Under the pieces are notes generated by a model that was given only the letters and a program-made list of their open reading frames with translations, was not told the DNA's origin and made no database searches. Positions 1 to 8,232 of a stretch of 64,000 nucleotides of DNA are shown piece by piece. The position numbers were made by a program, and so were the translations under genes. The stretch's first letter is position 1. Each line of letters opens with the position of its first letter. Source of the DNA: Paenibacillus sp. FSL H8-0079 (GTDB lineage: Bacteria > Bacillota > Bacilli > Paenibacillales > Paenibacillaceae); assembly GCF_037991315.1 (NCBI RefSeq), contig NZ_CP150300.1, forward strand, positions 2,294,001 through 2,358,000, given 5' to 3'.

Positions 1-1210
1 CTGCATTGGACAACGTAATTGGTGCTCCGCTTGCCAGATTACGACTACTATCGGTTACCCATGAGGATACTGTGGAAGCATTACCGTTTTGCAAAACAAA
101 TTTCTGACTCGTTGCAGAAGTGCTTCGGTTAATCGCTACAATGACAACTTTGTTATCCCCCTTGTAGGCAGAAACAAATGTGTTCGTATCCGGGTTCTTG
201 GTGGCATCTACTCTAAGATAGCCTGGACGTACAAATTTGGAGAAGTGAGCCATATTATAACCGCGTTTGCTAATCGTTCCGTCCTCTTTCATCGGACCAT
301 ACTGTCTGCGGATGTACCACCATACATAAGCCTGGAAATCCCCTTCGACCATAGCGCTGTGCATGTGATAGGAAACGTCAAGCGCTTCGGGCCAGCGGTC
401 TGCGGAGTTACTATCGCTATTCGGATAATAGACTTCAGTCATCCAGAGTTCTTTACCGGCGCCTTTTTGCTTGAAGAGTGGATATGCAAAATCTTTGATC
501 TGGGTCCCGTATGTGTGTGCTCCCAGAATGTCCATATTAGCGAGTGCCTGCGGGTCGTTCAGAATGGGGTCAGATATGTTTTTGAGATACTGGAATGACT
601 CGGGTGCCATCACTTTTGTACCTTGAATGGAGCCTGCATTCTCTTTCATAAAACGAAGGATCTCCTGAGGTGTCCACCAGGTCCAGTCGTGTGCATAGTC
701 GGGCTCATTTTGTACCGAAATGGCATAGAGGTCCACGCCGTTATTTTTCATGTAGGTTACAAAGTCATTAAGATGCTGTGCATATGCAGTATACTTGTCG
801 TACTTCAGGCGTTTGGCATTGGTATCTCCATTGTGATTGAACGTTTCAACCATGTCGCTCGGAGGATTCCATGGGGATGCAAATACGATAGCGCCCTTTT
901 CGATAGCCCGTTTGGCTGTGGCAACCTCACGAGACCAGTTATTTCGGTCTGGATCGACGTAGATTCTGAGTACGGAGAAGCCTAACTGGTTCTGATCATT
1001 GCCAAAAGCAGTTTCTCGTTGAGCTGCTGTCAAGTCACCGATCCAAGCGGGGTGGTTGATACCACCAAAACCACGAATAAGCTGTTTTTCAGAAGATAAA
1101 TTAATCGTGGCATCACTTGCAGCCGAAACTTGTGTAGGACTAAGCATAAGGGGAAGAGCTGTTAAGCAGGCCAATAAAAGGTTAATCGACTTTTTTAATT
1201 TGAATTTCAC
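1..1210 (-). CDS. xynC: Glucuronoxylanase, GH30 (5' part; 3' end outside window)
   Basis: Secreted endo-xylanase that cuts the xylan backbone next to glucuronic acid side chains. The reading frame is open from the start to the window edge, about 403 codons, against roughly 420 for B. subtilis XynC, so only the last residues are missing. A signal peptide (lysine-rich start, leucine-rich core, VSA-A cleavage region) precedes the GH30 domain. Recognisable motifs are RGFGG near the N-terminus, the acid/base glutamate in SVQNEPDY, and the nucleophile glutamate in WMTEVYYPNSD. The C-terminal beta side domain contains AYKGDNKVVIVAIN. An ATG at 1219 sits directly against the GGAGG, so the GTG at 1210, nine bases downstream of GGAGG, is the better start. 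It is transcribed divergently from the deacetylase. Similarity to XynC is strong along the whole length. Confidence 0.93.
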   Translation of the reverse strand, partial: MKFKLKKSINLLLACLTALPLMLSPTQVSAASDATINLSSEKQLIRGFGGINHPAWIGDLTAAQRETAFGNDQNQLGFSVLRIYVDPDRNNWSREVATAKRAIEKGAIVFASPWNPPSDMVETFNHNGDTNAKRLKYDKYTAYAQHLNDFVTYMKNNGVDLYAISVQNEPDYAHDWTWWTPQEILRFMKENAGSIQGTKVMAPESFQYLKNISDPILNDPQALANMDILGAHTYGTQIKDFAYPLFKQKGAGKELWMTEVYYPNSDSNSADRWPEALDVSYHMHSAMVEGDFQAYVWWYIRRQYGPMKEDGTISKRGYNMAHFSKFVRPGYLRVDATKNPDTNTFVSAYKGDNKVVIVAINRSTSATSQKFVLQNGNASTVSSWVTDSSRNLASGAPITLSNA

Positions 1211-1536
1211 TACTTTCATCCTCCTCTAAATAACCAATAGTAGAATAGCTGATGGTCTGGTATTCAATTTATGTAACCCCTTTCAAAACCTCCTTCCATA
1301 AATCATAGGAAAGATATACAGCACTGTAGCTTCTTTCATTTGTTGATTCTACTAAATTATTCCTAAACTGAAAACCTGACAAATTACAGTGTTTTTTCTA
1401 AATAATATCTATTTTGATGCACATAAGAAGTGGAGTTATCCAACGGAGGCATGTTGATATTTAAGGAAGGCTTTGGCTTACATATAACTCCCTTCATTAT
1501 CAAACAATGAGAACACAGATCTACGGGGAGGGAATC
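1211..1536. other. Divergent intergenic region xynC / deacetylase
   Basis: This AT-rich spacer of about 325 bp lies between two divergently transcribed genes and must hold both promoters. I could not assign a convincing -35/-10 pair on either strand, and no CG-centred cre-like site is present. The ribosome-binding sites are at its two ends: GGAGG for xynC on the minus strand, and GGGGAGGG at 1525-1532 for the deacetylase. Confidence 0.4.
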
Positions 1537-2376
1537 ATGATGAAGGAAAAGAGAAAGCATTATCGATTTTTGGCCATTTGCATGACATTTTTGGTTGTGA
1601 TCTACGTTGGTGTTTCGGCAGGAGGGTCTGCAGCCGCAGCTTCTGAGTCCCCATCGAATCATAAACGGATGGCGATTATTATTGATGACGTCGGTAATGA
1701 CATGAAGGGAACAGCAGAGATCCTGGCGATACCAGTTAAACTGACGGTAGCGGTGATGCCTTTTTTGCCAACAACGAAGAAAGATGCGATAGCTGCACAT
1801 GAAAAGGGAATGGATGTGATCGTGCACATGCCCATGGAACCCAAGAAAGGAAGACCTGAGTGGCTGGGCCCGGGTGCAATCACATCCAATCTAACGGATG
1901 AAGAAGTACGGGAACGCGTGGAGAAAGCGATTGATGATGTACCCCACGCCATTGGCATGAACAATCATATGGGTTCTAAAATCACTTCCGACAAACGCAT
2001 CATGTCAATTGTGCTCGACGTTTGCAAGGAGAGGGGCCTCTTTTTTGTAGACAGCCGTACAAATTTTCGCTCCGTGGTGGGGGAACTTGCGATATCCAAA
2101 AATATGCCACCTGTAGGGAATGACGTTTTTCTGGATGATCAAAACTCCAAGCAGCACATTCGCAAGCAAATGGATCTGGCAGCTCAGCATGCAATCGACA
2201 AGGATCGGTGTGTTGTCATTGGTCATGTTGGCCATACGGGGTTAAACACATCTGCTGTGGTTCGAGAATCAGTCTCCCGTCTTCAGGGTCAGGTTGAGTT
2301 TGTAGGTATTGGTGATCTGGTGCGCGAAGTGTGGAACTGGCATGCTGCTCCTACACTACCGACAGGTAATAAATAA
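1537..2376 (+). CDS. Divergent polysaccharide deacetylase family protein (YibQ-like), secreted
   Basis: A 279-residue protein with an N-terminal hydrophobic segment (residues ~12-32) that looks like a signal peptide or anchor. It is followed by a domain of the divergent polysaccharide deacetylase type: MAIIIDDVGND, VAVMPFLP, IVHMPMEP, MNNHMGSK and FVDSRT are the conserved blocks. The family has the NodB-like barrel fold, and its substrate is not established; a cell-wall or surface glycan is likely. The start is ATG at 1537 or the adjacent ATG at 1540, because GGGGAGGG at 1525-1532 sits 4 or 7 bases upstream; an in-frame ATG at 1507 has no ribosome-binding site. The 3' end overlaps the end of the convergent amidase gene by 26 bp, which is unusual and leaves no room for a terminator between them. 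Confidence 0.82.
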   Translation: MMKEKRKHYRFLAICMTFLVVIYVGVSAGGSAAAASESPSNHKRMAIIIDDVGNDMKGTAEILAIPVKLTVAVMPFLPTTKKDAIAAHEKGMDVIVHMPMEPKKGRPEWLGPGAITSNLTDEEVRERVEKAIDDVPHAIGMNNHMGSKITSDKRIMSIVLDVCKERGLFFVDSRTNFRSVVGELAISKNMPPVGNDVFLDDQNSKQHIRKQMDLAAQHAIDKDRCVVIGHVGHTGLNTSAVVRESVSRLQGQVEFVGIGDLVREVWNWHAAPTLPTGNK

Positions 2377-3136
2377 TGCCATTGGCAATGGATTGGGCAA
2401 TTCGTTTTTGCTCAGCGGGATCACTCATTCTGGCTCGATCTGCCGCATTACTCAAAAATCCAGTTTCGACGATGACGGCAGGTTGCTTCACGTAATTCAA
2501 TAAATAAAAGGGCTTGCCCCACACAACCCCATGCCCAGTCCGATACAATTCGTTCATGGCGTTCTGAATGGATTGGGCTAGCAAGTAACTTCTGCCTTCT
2601 TTCTGGTGCAGTACCACCGGGCCGTGTGCAGATGCTCTGGGACTCCAGTTTGCATGAATGCTGACCACGATATCTGTACTGACTTCTTCGCTAAGGCTTT
2701 TACGTTGGGCAAGATCCCTGGTATGACGGGAGCGGCTGTTCAGCCAGCGGTTCTCATCACTAAGTGCATAATCCCCAAGTCGGTTGATGATAACGGCATA
2801 ACCTTTGCTGCGAAGCAGGAGATACACCTTTTGGCTAATGGCGAGGTTAATATCTTTTTCCAGCACACCTTGGGCTGACGTACCACCATCAATTCCTCCA
2901 TGGCCTACGTCGAGCAGGATAACCGGTGCTGCAAAGGCATGATGGCTGGAACGATAAGCATCTCCATCGGTCACCGGTAGCATGGATGGACTATTCTGGG
3001 ACGGAGTGGACTGAGCTGAACTTTGAGATACGGCAAAATCAAGATAGGCTGTTTGTCCATAAGCGACATCGGGCAGGATGGGAAGGCAATGGAAGCTGAT
3101 TAGCAACGCCACCGAAGCGGTCAGCAGCTTATACAT
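2351..3136 (-). CDS. N-acetylmuramoyl-L-alanine amidase (Amidase_3 family), secreted
   Basis: A zinc-dependent hydrolase that cleaves the bond between N-acetylmuramic acid and the stem peptide of peptidoglycan. It has 261 residues: a signal peptide, a Ser/Gln-rich spacer of about 40 residues, then the Amidase_3 domain. The zinc ligands are visible as the His in DVGHGG, the Glu in LEKDIN and the His in VSIHANW; the catalytic Glu is in VETGFLSN. The size and single domain resemble CwlD-type amidases, though CwlD itself cannot be claimed. The GTG at 3148 overlaps the AAGGAG, so ATG at 3136, 11 bases downstream of it, is the likely start. Its 3' end overlaps the convergent deacetylase gene by 26 bp. 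Both neighbours act on cell-surface glycans. Confidence 0.88.
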   Translation of the reverse strand: MYKLLTASVALLISFHCLPILPDVAYGQTAYLDFAVSQSSAQSTPSQNSPSMLPVTDGDAYRSSHHAFAAPVILLDVGHGGIDGGTSAQGVLEKDINLAISQKVYLLLRSKGYAVIINRLGDYALSDENRWLNSRSRHTRDLAQRKSLSEEVSTDIVVSIHANWSPRASAHGPVVLHQKEGRSYLLAQSIQNAMNELYRTGHGVVWGKPFYLLNYVKQPAVIVETGFLSNAADRARMSDPAEQKRIAQSIANGIIYYLSVV

Positions 3137-3331
3137 GGGAATACACACTCCTTCATGAAATAGGTATCAGATGCAGATTAATGACTGTATGGATACCTTT
3201 GGCATTAGACTGTGCATTCTGAGGGTTTTCATACTCCTTTCAACAAAAAAATGTTTAACCATTGCACATCCTGCACACAATAGAACTATCGTAAGCTCCG
3301 TGATTGAGCAGGAGCGGAGGAGGCAGAGGTT

Positions 3332-3550
3332 ATGGCCAAAAGTGATGAGTTGGTAAAATACATTACGCAGCGTGTTGTTCATTATATCGATACACCCAAG
3401 GATGAGCGGAAAGGTCGCGCCAAAAAGAAAGAGCCGTGGGCAATGAAATGGTTCGGTATGATTCCGTTTGCTGTATCCCTGTGGGTGGGGAAAAAGGAAA
3501 AAGCGTTGGAGTCACAGCCTCATAAACGAAGTTCTTCGGGCAAAGGGTGA
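3332..3550 (+). CDS. yqzE: YqzE family small protein
   Basis: A 72-residue basic protein of unknown function. The first half (YVKY-like start, VDTPKDER-like block seen here as YIDTPKDERKGR) and the central KWFGMIPFAVSLW segment match my recollection of B. subtilis YqzE, which lies near the comG and yqhG genes. Here yqhG and yqhH follow on the opposite strand with one extra gene between, so the local order supports the assignment. The GGAGG at about 3317-3321 precedes the ATG at 3332. The KWFGMIPF segment could be membrane-associated. A bidirectional terminator follows. Confidence 0.8.
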   Translation: MAKSDELVKYITQRVVHYIDTPKDERKGRAKKKEPWAMKWFGMIPFAVSLWVGKKEKALESQPHKRSSSGKG

Positions 3551-3587
3551 CTACCGCTAACCTGATTTCGCTGATGTAAAACCAAAA

Positions 3588-3632
3588 GAAAGACGCAGTC
3601 CCTTTGAAATATGGGAAGGCGTCTTATTTGTT
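3588..3632. terminator. Bidirectional intrinsic terminator
   Basis: Inverted repeat AAGACGC (3590-3596) and GCGTCTT (3619-3625) with inner CCC/GGG pairing. A T-rich tail follows on the plus strand and another on the minus strand. It lies between the convergent yqzE and the secreted-protein gene, and can serve both. Confidence 0.7.
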
Positions 3633-3651
3633 GTGTCATATGAGTTTATAA

Positions 3652-4659
3652 TCAAGGCTCCACGATGTAAAAATGACCATCTTGTTGCAATGTGCTCAAA
3701 GGCACAAAACGTTGAATGGACGTATTTCCACCAATTGCTACATACGGAATGGACTCTGAATCCTGATCTCTATGCCATACCTGATAACCGCTAACCGGCA
3801 AAGGACCGCCATATAAGACATTACGATCATCTGCTGAGAAAACAATCTCTTGATTCTTTTCATGCTGTATCACATCTTGTACACGGTCAGTAGCAACAGG
3901 CTTGGACGTAATCCATATGAGGTTGTCAGCTGGATTGAAGACAGGTCGCAGATGCAGCTGATCGACTGATAAAGCTGAAGTTGTGGATAAATCAGTTATG
4001 CTGGCAGAGACCTGTTTGGAGTCAGCCTCTAGCTGGTTCAGGAACTCTGATGGTAATACATCTCCGTTCGTAGCATCAATATAAAGTGCGGGATGATTCA
4101 GTTGTTCGACTTTCCAATAAGCCAGCAGGGGAAGAGCATAACGAAGATGAAGCTCTCCTCCGCTAGCAAGTAACATCTCAAGGTTGACATGTTGTCGATC
4201 CAAGACTTGTCCAAGAAGTTCATTGTTGTACGGTGAGGATTCTCCTTGACCATATTCACTAAGCAGCAGCTGTCCCTGTTCTGTGGCGGTAATAATCATA
4301 TATCCGATCGGTTTGCCTTCGAACTCAGCTTGCACGAGCCAGCTATGTGTACCCGGACCCAGAGGGTAGAAGTCCAGTTCGGCGTTCTTCCAATGTGCTT
4401 CGGCGTTAGCCGTACCAAGTGCAACAACTTGTTGCTCTGCAAACCGTTGTACAGCAGCAGGAGCTAATTTGTCATTCTCAAAGGCAAGATGTTCGGGACT
4501 GTCCCCTGTTGATGATGCGAGCACGAGTGAGGTATTTTTTTGTTGTTCAGCATTTGCAATCGACCAAAAGGAGAAAAGGGCAACACAACCGAGTACGCCC
4601 AAGGTCATACAAGTTGTTCTCCGAACGCTGTTCCATCGCATATGAAAGAATCGTTTCAA
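3652..4659 (-). CDS. Secreted protein of unknown function
   Basis: A 335-residue protein that I do not recognise. It has a clear signal peptide: basic start, hydrophobic stretch CMTLGVLGCVALFSFW, and ANA cleavage region. The mature part contains a segment ending in PIGYMIITA followed by QGQLLLSEYGQG. That loosely recalls the propeptide-like domains of secreted cysteine proteases, but no protease domain follows, so this is only an impression. The C-terminal third is rich in short beta-like stretches and ends FYIVEP. The frame extends up to an ATG at 4686, but the best ribosome-binding site (AAGAAGGTG) lies five bases before the TTG at 4659, which also gives a cleaner signal peptide. It is a single gene between two terminators. 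No lipobox cysteine or cell-wall sorting signal is seen. Confidence 0.72.
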   Translation of the reverse strand: MKRFFHMRWNSVRRTTCMTLGVLGCVALFSFWSIANAEQQKNTSLVLASSTGDSPEHLAFENDKLAPAAVQRFAEQQVVALGTANAEAHWKNAELDFYPLGPGTHSWLVQAEFEGKPIGYMIITATEQGQLLLSEYGQGESSPYNNELLGQVLDRQHVNLEMLLASGGELHLRYALPLLAYWKVEQLNHPALYIDATNGDVLPSEFLNQLEADSKQVSASITDLSTTSALSVDQLHLRPVFNPADNLIWITSKPVATDRVQDVIQHEKNQEIVFSADDRNVLYGGPLPVSGYQVWHRDQDSESIPYVAIGGNTSIQRFVPLSTLQQDGHFYIVEP

Positions 4660-4768
4660 GTTAACACCTTCTTTTCCATTATCCATTGCCTGAGTGGTCC
4701 TAATTTCATTCTAGGGGACAGGCTATGCAAAGGTTGCTGCAACCTGTCGGGCGTCTGATCATAAATAA

Positions 4769-4805
4769 ACACTACTTTTGCCAGCATTTGCAGGAAAAGT
4801 AGTGT
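4769..4805 (-). terminator. Terminator of the yqhH-yqhG operon
   Basis: Perfect 11-bp inverted repeat ACACTACTTTT (4769-4779) / AAAAGTAGTGT (4795-4805), starting 6 bases beyond the yqhG stop. It is followed on the minus strand by a T-rich run. Confidence 0.85.
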
Positions 4806-4811
4806 CTTCGT

Positions 4812-6005
4812 CTATCTTAAGTGAAACATGCCGCTATTAATTGCAGTCACTTTCACTTTGGGTTCATATTGCCAGATCATCTCGGATCGGCGGGTCTCAT
4901 ATTGCAGTTTCATGGCTTCACGATCGATAACCGCCTGTTTCGCTTTCTCTTCTTCGGCATCTGTCTCGGTATCGATCTGTACTGCGGCCTCTGCTGCAAG
5001 TTCTACATCTGCTCCAATGGGTTCAGCGTTAGTTATTCCAATAACGGGTCTCATTGGTACAGGTGTCGTGCGATCAGAATGACCAGTCTCCGTGCCGGAG
5101 GTTAAGTTATCCGTTAACTCTACTTCAGGCATATCTTCCCGGAGTACCGCTTCATAGTATGTGTCCAACACATCCAGCTCCAGATCAAGTCGCTCTTGGG
5201 CTTTCTCTGCCCAGCTGTAATCGAGTTTTTGCAAGCGGTTCGTCAAATGAGTTTCCAAAGCAGCTCCGGCATCGGATAACGAAACTTTAGCTGTCTGCAC
5301 ATGCATGTTCTCTGCAAGCCTCGGACTGAGGTCACGTCGATTCAGCTTGGTGCCGAATTTCTCTATAATTTCACCTGAGCGAAGGGAGATGCCGAGAAAA
5401 TGCAGTTCCTCCCGTTTCAAGTCACAGGCGAATTCCACCTTGAAACAGACACCGAGCCAAGGCTCATATACGGCTGGCGCTGTAGCGCGCAATTGCCGTT
5501 TGGCTGCTTGTTCGAACAGATTCACGAAGGCACCGCCTTCACGGGCTGCGCCGAAAATCTGTTGTAGTCTGCGACTGCCGTACACCACATCTTCACGCAA
5601 TATACGTCCTGGCCCCAGCTGGGGCAGAGATGGCGTGATGCCGAAGTAACGCCCCAGAATGGTATCCTTCGGTGGCTCACCTGGAGTATTCCCGTTGGTT
5701 ACGCCATTCGTTCCCGCAGGGTCAGGTACAACCGGAGGTGATGATTGCGCTGCTTTGGCTTCTGCTGCTTCAATGGCCTGCTGATAGTTGTCAGGATCGA
5801 ATATAAATGTGAAAGACATGGTCTCAGCTGGTGCTCCGGTTCGCTCCACAAACCCCCAATAATAGGGGCGGTTCGTCAACGCTTTGTCCGCCTCAGGCGA
5901 GAGTTTGACCGTCACATGGGCAGGGGAACGCTCCATAATCTGACAATCCAGTGATTCCAGATAGGTGAGAACATAAGCCTGCACTTCATGGGGGGACATG
6001 GTCAT
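4812..6005 (-). CDS. yqhG: YqhG family protein
   Basis: A 397-residue protein of unknown biochemical function. The N-terminal block (VQAYVLTYLESLDCQIMERS, then VTVKLSPEADKALTNRPYYW) matches what I know of B. subtilis YqhG, as does its position directly downstream of the SNF2 helicase gene yqhH. Here it is longer than I expect for Bacillus because of a Pro/Gly/Asn-rich insert at about residues 88-115 and an acidic Glu/Ala-rich stretch at about residues 330-355. The start at 6005 is supported by AAAGGAGGT nine bases upstream. That ribosome-binding site overlaps the end of yqhH, whose stop lies 3 bases before this start, so the two genes are translationally adjacent. The invariant pairing suggests that YqhG acts with the helicase; this is inference. 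Confidence 0.82.
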   Translation of the reverse strand: MTMSPHEVQAYVLTYLESLDCQIMERSPAHVTVKLSPEADKALTNRPYYWGFVERTGAPAETMSFTFIFDPDNYQQAIEAAEAKAAQSSPPVVPDPAGTNGVTNGNTPGEPPKDTILGRYFGITPSLPQLGPGRILREDVVYGSRRLQQIFGAAREGGAFVNLFEQAAKRQLRATAPAVYEPWLGVCFKVEFACDLKREELHFLGISLRSGEIIEKFGTKLNRRDLSPRLAENMHVQTAKVSLSDAGAALETHLTNRLQKLDYSWAEKAQERLDLELDVLDTYYEAVLREDMPEVELTDNLTSGTETGHSDRTTPVPMRPVIGITNAEPIGADVELAAEAAVQIDTETDAEEEKAKQAVIDREAMKLQYETRRSEMIWQYEPKVKVTAINSGMFHLR

Positions 6006-6008
6006 GGG

Positions 6009-7769
6009 TCAGCTACCTCCTTTGCGAAGATCCAACCCGGACACAGCAGGGCCCTCATCCGCGACTTCACGCTGAATGGAGCTCAGCGATTGCCCAAGTG
6101 AATCCACTTTGCGGCGAATATCTTCTTCATTTTGTGATTCAAGCATGATTTTGTACAAACTTTTCTCAATAGACTCCTTCTTCTCCAGCCGTTCCAGAAT
6201 GACATCCAGCCCGCCGATCACCATCTCGAACATATTGATCTTCTCATGCAGCAGATTCAAAATATGTTCCTCGATGGTTCCGGTTGTGGACAGGTTGAAA
6301 ATGTTCACGTCATTCTGCTGTCCCAGCCGATGCACCCGACCGATTCGCTGCTCTACCCGCATGGGGTTCCAAGGCAGATCGAAGTTGATCATATGATGGC
6401 AAAATTGCAGATTAATGCCCTCGCCACCCGCTTCGGTTGCAATCATGGCCTGCACACGTCCGCGGAAGAGGTCCATCATCCAGTCTTTTTTGCCCCGATT
6501 CATGCCACCCCGATAGGGGACAGCCGTAAGCCCGTTGTTGCGGAAATAGTTCAGCAGATACTCCTGCGTGGCCCGGTATTCGGTGAAGATAATTACTTTT
6601 TCATTCATGTTCCGAACCAGTTCCATCGTTTTCTCCGCTTTGGTATTCTCCTTGATCGCTTTAATATGGGCAACGAGTTCCCAAATTTTGTCCCGAAGGG
6701 GAGAGTCCAGCGGAAGTTTCTTCGACAGATTAACCAGTGTTACGAATACAGCATCCCGACTGCTGCACACTTCCCGCTGTAATGTAACAAGGGAAAGCAT
6801 GCTGCTCAAGTTGCCGCCGGCTTCCTGGTACTGGTCTTTAACAAAGGAAGTCACGCCATCATATAGCGCCTGTTCTTCGGGCGACAGTTGCAGATTCACA
6901 TTGGAGACGTTCCGTTTGGTAAATTGGACGGGGCCTTCGCCGCGGCGGTTACGAATCATGACTTTGGATAACTCGTTCTTAAGCTGCTCCTGATTTTTCG
7001 GAACCCGTTTGTCAACGACAAAGTTGGCTGCAAAATCACCCTGACGACCTAGTTGACCCGGCTTCAGCAGGTTGATCAGATTGAACAACTCACTCATATC
7101 GTTCTGCACAGGTGTAGCTGTGAGCAGCAGACAATACTTTTTGCGCAATTTCAGCATGAATTGATAGTTGGTTGTTTTCTTGTTTTTGAGCTTATGAGCC
7201 TCATCAATAATAATCATGTCGTAATCGGTATTCAGCAGCATATCTTTATGCGGATCACGTTTGGCTGTATCCATGGAAGCAACAACCACTTCATTCTGCC
7301 AGGAATAGGCCTTTTTCTGGGCAATGGCAGGGATGCCGAATTTCGAATTCAACTCCCGTACCCATTGCAGCACAAGAGACGCTGGTACGAGAATGAGTAC
7401 CTTGGATACGAGACCCCGAACCATATATTCTTTCAGAATGAGACCGGCTTCAATGGTTTTGCCAAGACCCACCTCATCGGCAAGAATGGCCCGGCCTGAC
7501 ATTTCAAATAATACTCTGCGTGCAGTGTCCATCTGGTGAGGGAGTGGAGTGAGGCCTTGTAGATGCTTGAGACATTGGATCTCGTCAAAATTGGGAATCA
7601 AGTTGGTCTCTTCGGCTTGAATACCGAGTTGAAAGAGGCGGTAATCCCCCCAAGGACCTCCTTTATCCAGTCGTGATTCCAACTGATTGATCCAGCTCCG
7701 ATCAAATTCCAACGGAACGGGCAGCTCAGCTACAGGTTGATTCGTGTGGTGCGGGTTTTTCCGGTTCAT
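6009..7769 (-). CDS. yqhH: SNF2-family DEAD/DEAH-box ATPase YqhH (RapA-like)
   Basis: A 586-residue SNF2/Rad54 superfamily ATPase predicted to translocate on DNA or to remodel a nucleic-acid complex. The helicase motifs are complete: Walker A DEVGLGKT (about residues 98-105), DEAH (189-192), motif III LTATP (about 216-220), and the C-terminal motif VI EQRIGRVHRLGQ. The motif VI wording and the LVxASLVLQW block are of the RapA/HepA type, bacterial SNF2 proteins that recycle RNA polymerase, but that role has not been shown for YqhH. ATG at 7769 has GGGGAGG eight bases upstream. It forms a two-gene operon with yqhG, closed by the terminator at 4769-4805. In B. subtilis the same pair sits near the glycine cleavage genes, which are not seen here. 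Confidence 0.87.
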   Translation of the reverse strand: MNRKNPHHTNQPVAELPVPLEFDRSWINQLESRLDKGGPWGDYRLFQLGIQAEETNLIPNFDEIQCLKHLQGLTPLPHQMDTARRVLFEMSGRAILADEVGLGKTIEAGLILKEYMVRGLVSKVLILVPASLVLQWVRELNSKFGIPAIAQKKAYSWQNEVVVASMDTAKRDPHKDMLLNTDYDMIIIDEAHKLKNKKTTNYQFMLKLRKKYCLLLTATPVQNDMSELFNLINLLKPGQLGRQGDFAANFVVDKRVPKNQEQLKNELSKVMIRNRRGEGPVQFTKRNVSNVNLQLSPEEQALYDGVTSFVKDQYQEAGGNLSSMLSLVTLQREVCSSRDAVFVTLVNLSKKLPLDSPLRDKIWELVAHIKAIKENTKAEKTMELVRNMNEKVIIFTEYRATQEYLLNYFRNNGLTAVPYRGGMNRGKKDWMMDLFRGRVQAMIATEAGGEGINLQFCHHMINFDLPWNPMRVEQRIGRVHRLGQQNDVNIFNLSTTGTIEEHILNLLHEKINMFEMVIGGLDVILERLEKKESIEKSLYKIMLESQNEEDIRRKVDSLGQSLSSIQREVADEGPAVSGLDLRKGGS

Positions 7770-8121
7770 GGTGTTTCCTCCCCTGCCATACGTGATGACG
7801 TTTTATTCGTAGGTAATAGTATGGACGAATGAGAGTCAGTTCATAACTATGTAAGTTCAAATAAGGAATATTTACACTTGTCACTCCGATGACAGAATAA
7901 CCTTCCGATCGCTGTTATCCCCAGATTTTTTTGATTCCCTTGTCCAAAGGGGGAAAACCCGGGGATAAAGGCGAACGCTTCGCTTCTTCAGATTATTTCT
8001 GTCCTCTCCGTTCTTGTGTAAAAAGTTTAGTTGAACCAATGTGAACTACAGTTTATTTACAAGAAGCTTGTCCGAGCATGGGGAATCTATGAAGATGGAC
8101 TATGATAAAAGTCGCATGGAA

Positions 8122-8137
8122 AATCAATATATGGTGT
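8122..8137 (+). promoter_or_regulatory. NrdR box 1 (candidate)
   Basis: This 16-mer matches the known NrdR-box consensus (ACACWATATATWGTGT) at 13 of 16 positions, including CAATATAT and GGTGT. It lies exactly 33 bp upstream of a second such site, which is the usual tandem spacing of about three helical turns. Confidence 0.75.
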
Positions 8138-8154
8138 AATATACTTAATTCATA

Positions 8155-8170
8155 TCACTATATGTGGTGT
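8155..8170 (+). promoter_or_regulatory. NrdR box 2 (candidate)
   Basis: Second 16-mer matching the NrdR-box consensus at 13 of 16 positions (CACTATAT then GTGGTGT). With box 1 it forms the tandem pair through which the ATP-cone repressor NrdR controls ribonucleotide reductase genes. It ends 62 bases before the nrdJ start. Confidence 0.75.
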
Positions 8171-8232
8171 TTCATCATATTTTAGTTGTATAGTGAAAAA
8201 GGAGCTTTATTCCGGGGAGGTTGAACGTTGCG

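Larger units (their letters stand above)
7770..8232. other. Divergent intergenic region yqhH / nrdJ
   Basis: A 463-bp region without a credible gene. Its right part carries two NrdR-box-like sites (8122-8137 and 8155-8170, listed separately) that would control nrdJ. The left part must contain the yqhH promoter on the minus strand, which I could not place. I see no cobalamin riboswitch, which would need a B12-box-type core and much more structured sequence. Confidence 0.55.

Noticed and set aside
7770..8232. Cobalamin riboswitch before nrdJ
   Set aside because: No B12-box-like core or extended structure is seen; the region is AT-rich and carries NrdR-box-like sites instead.
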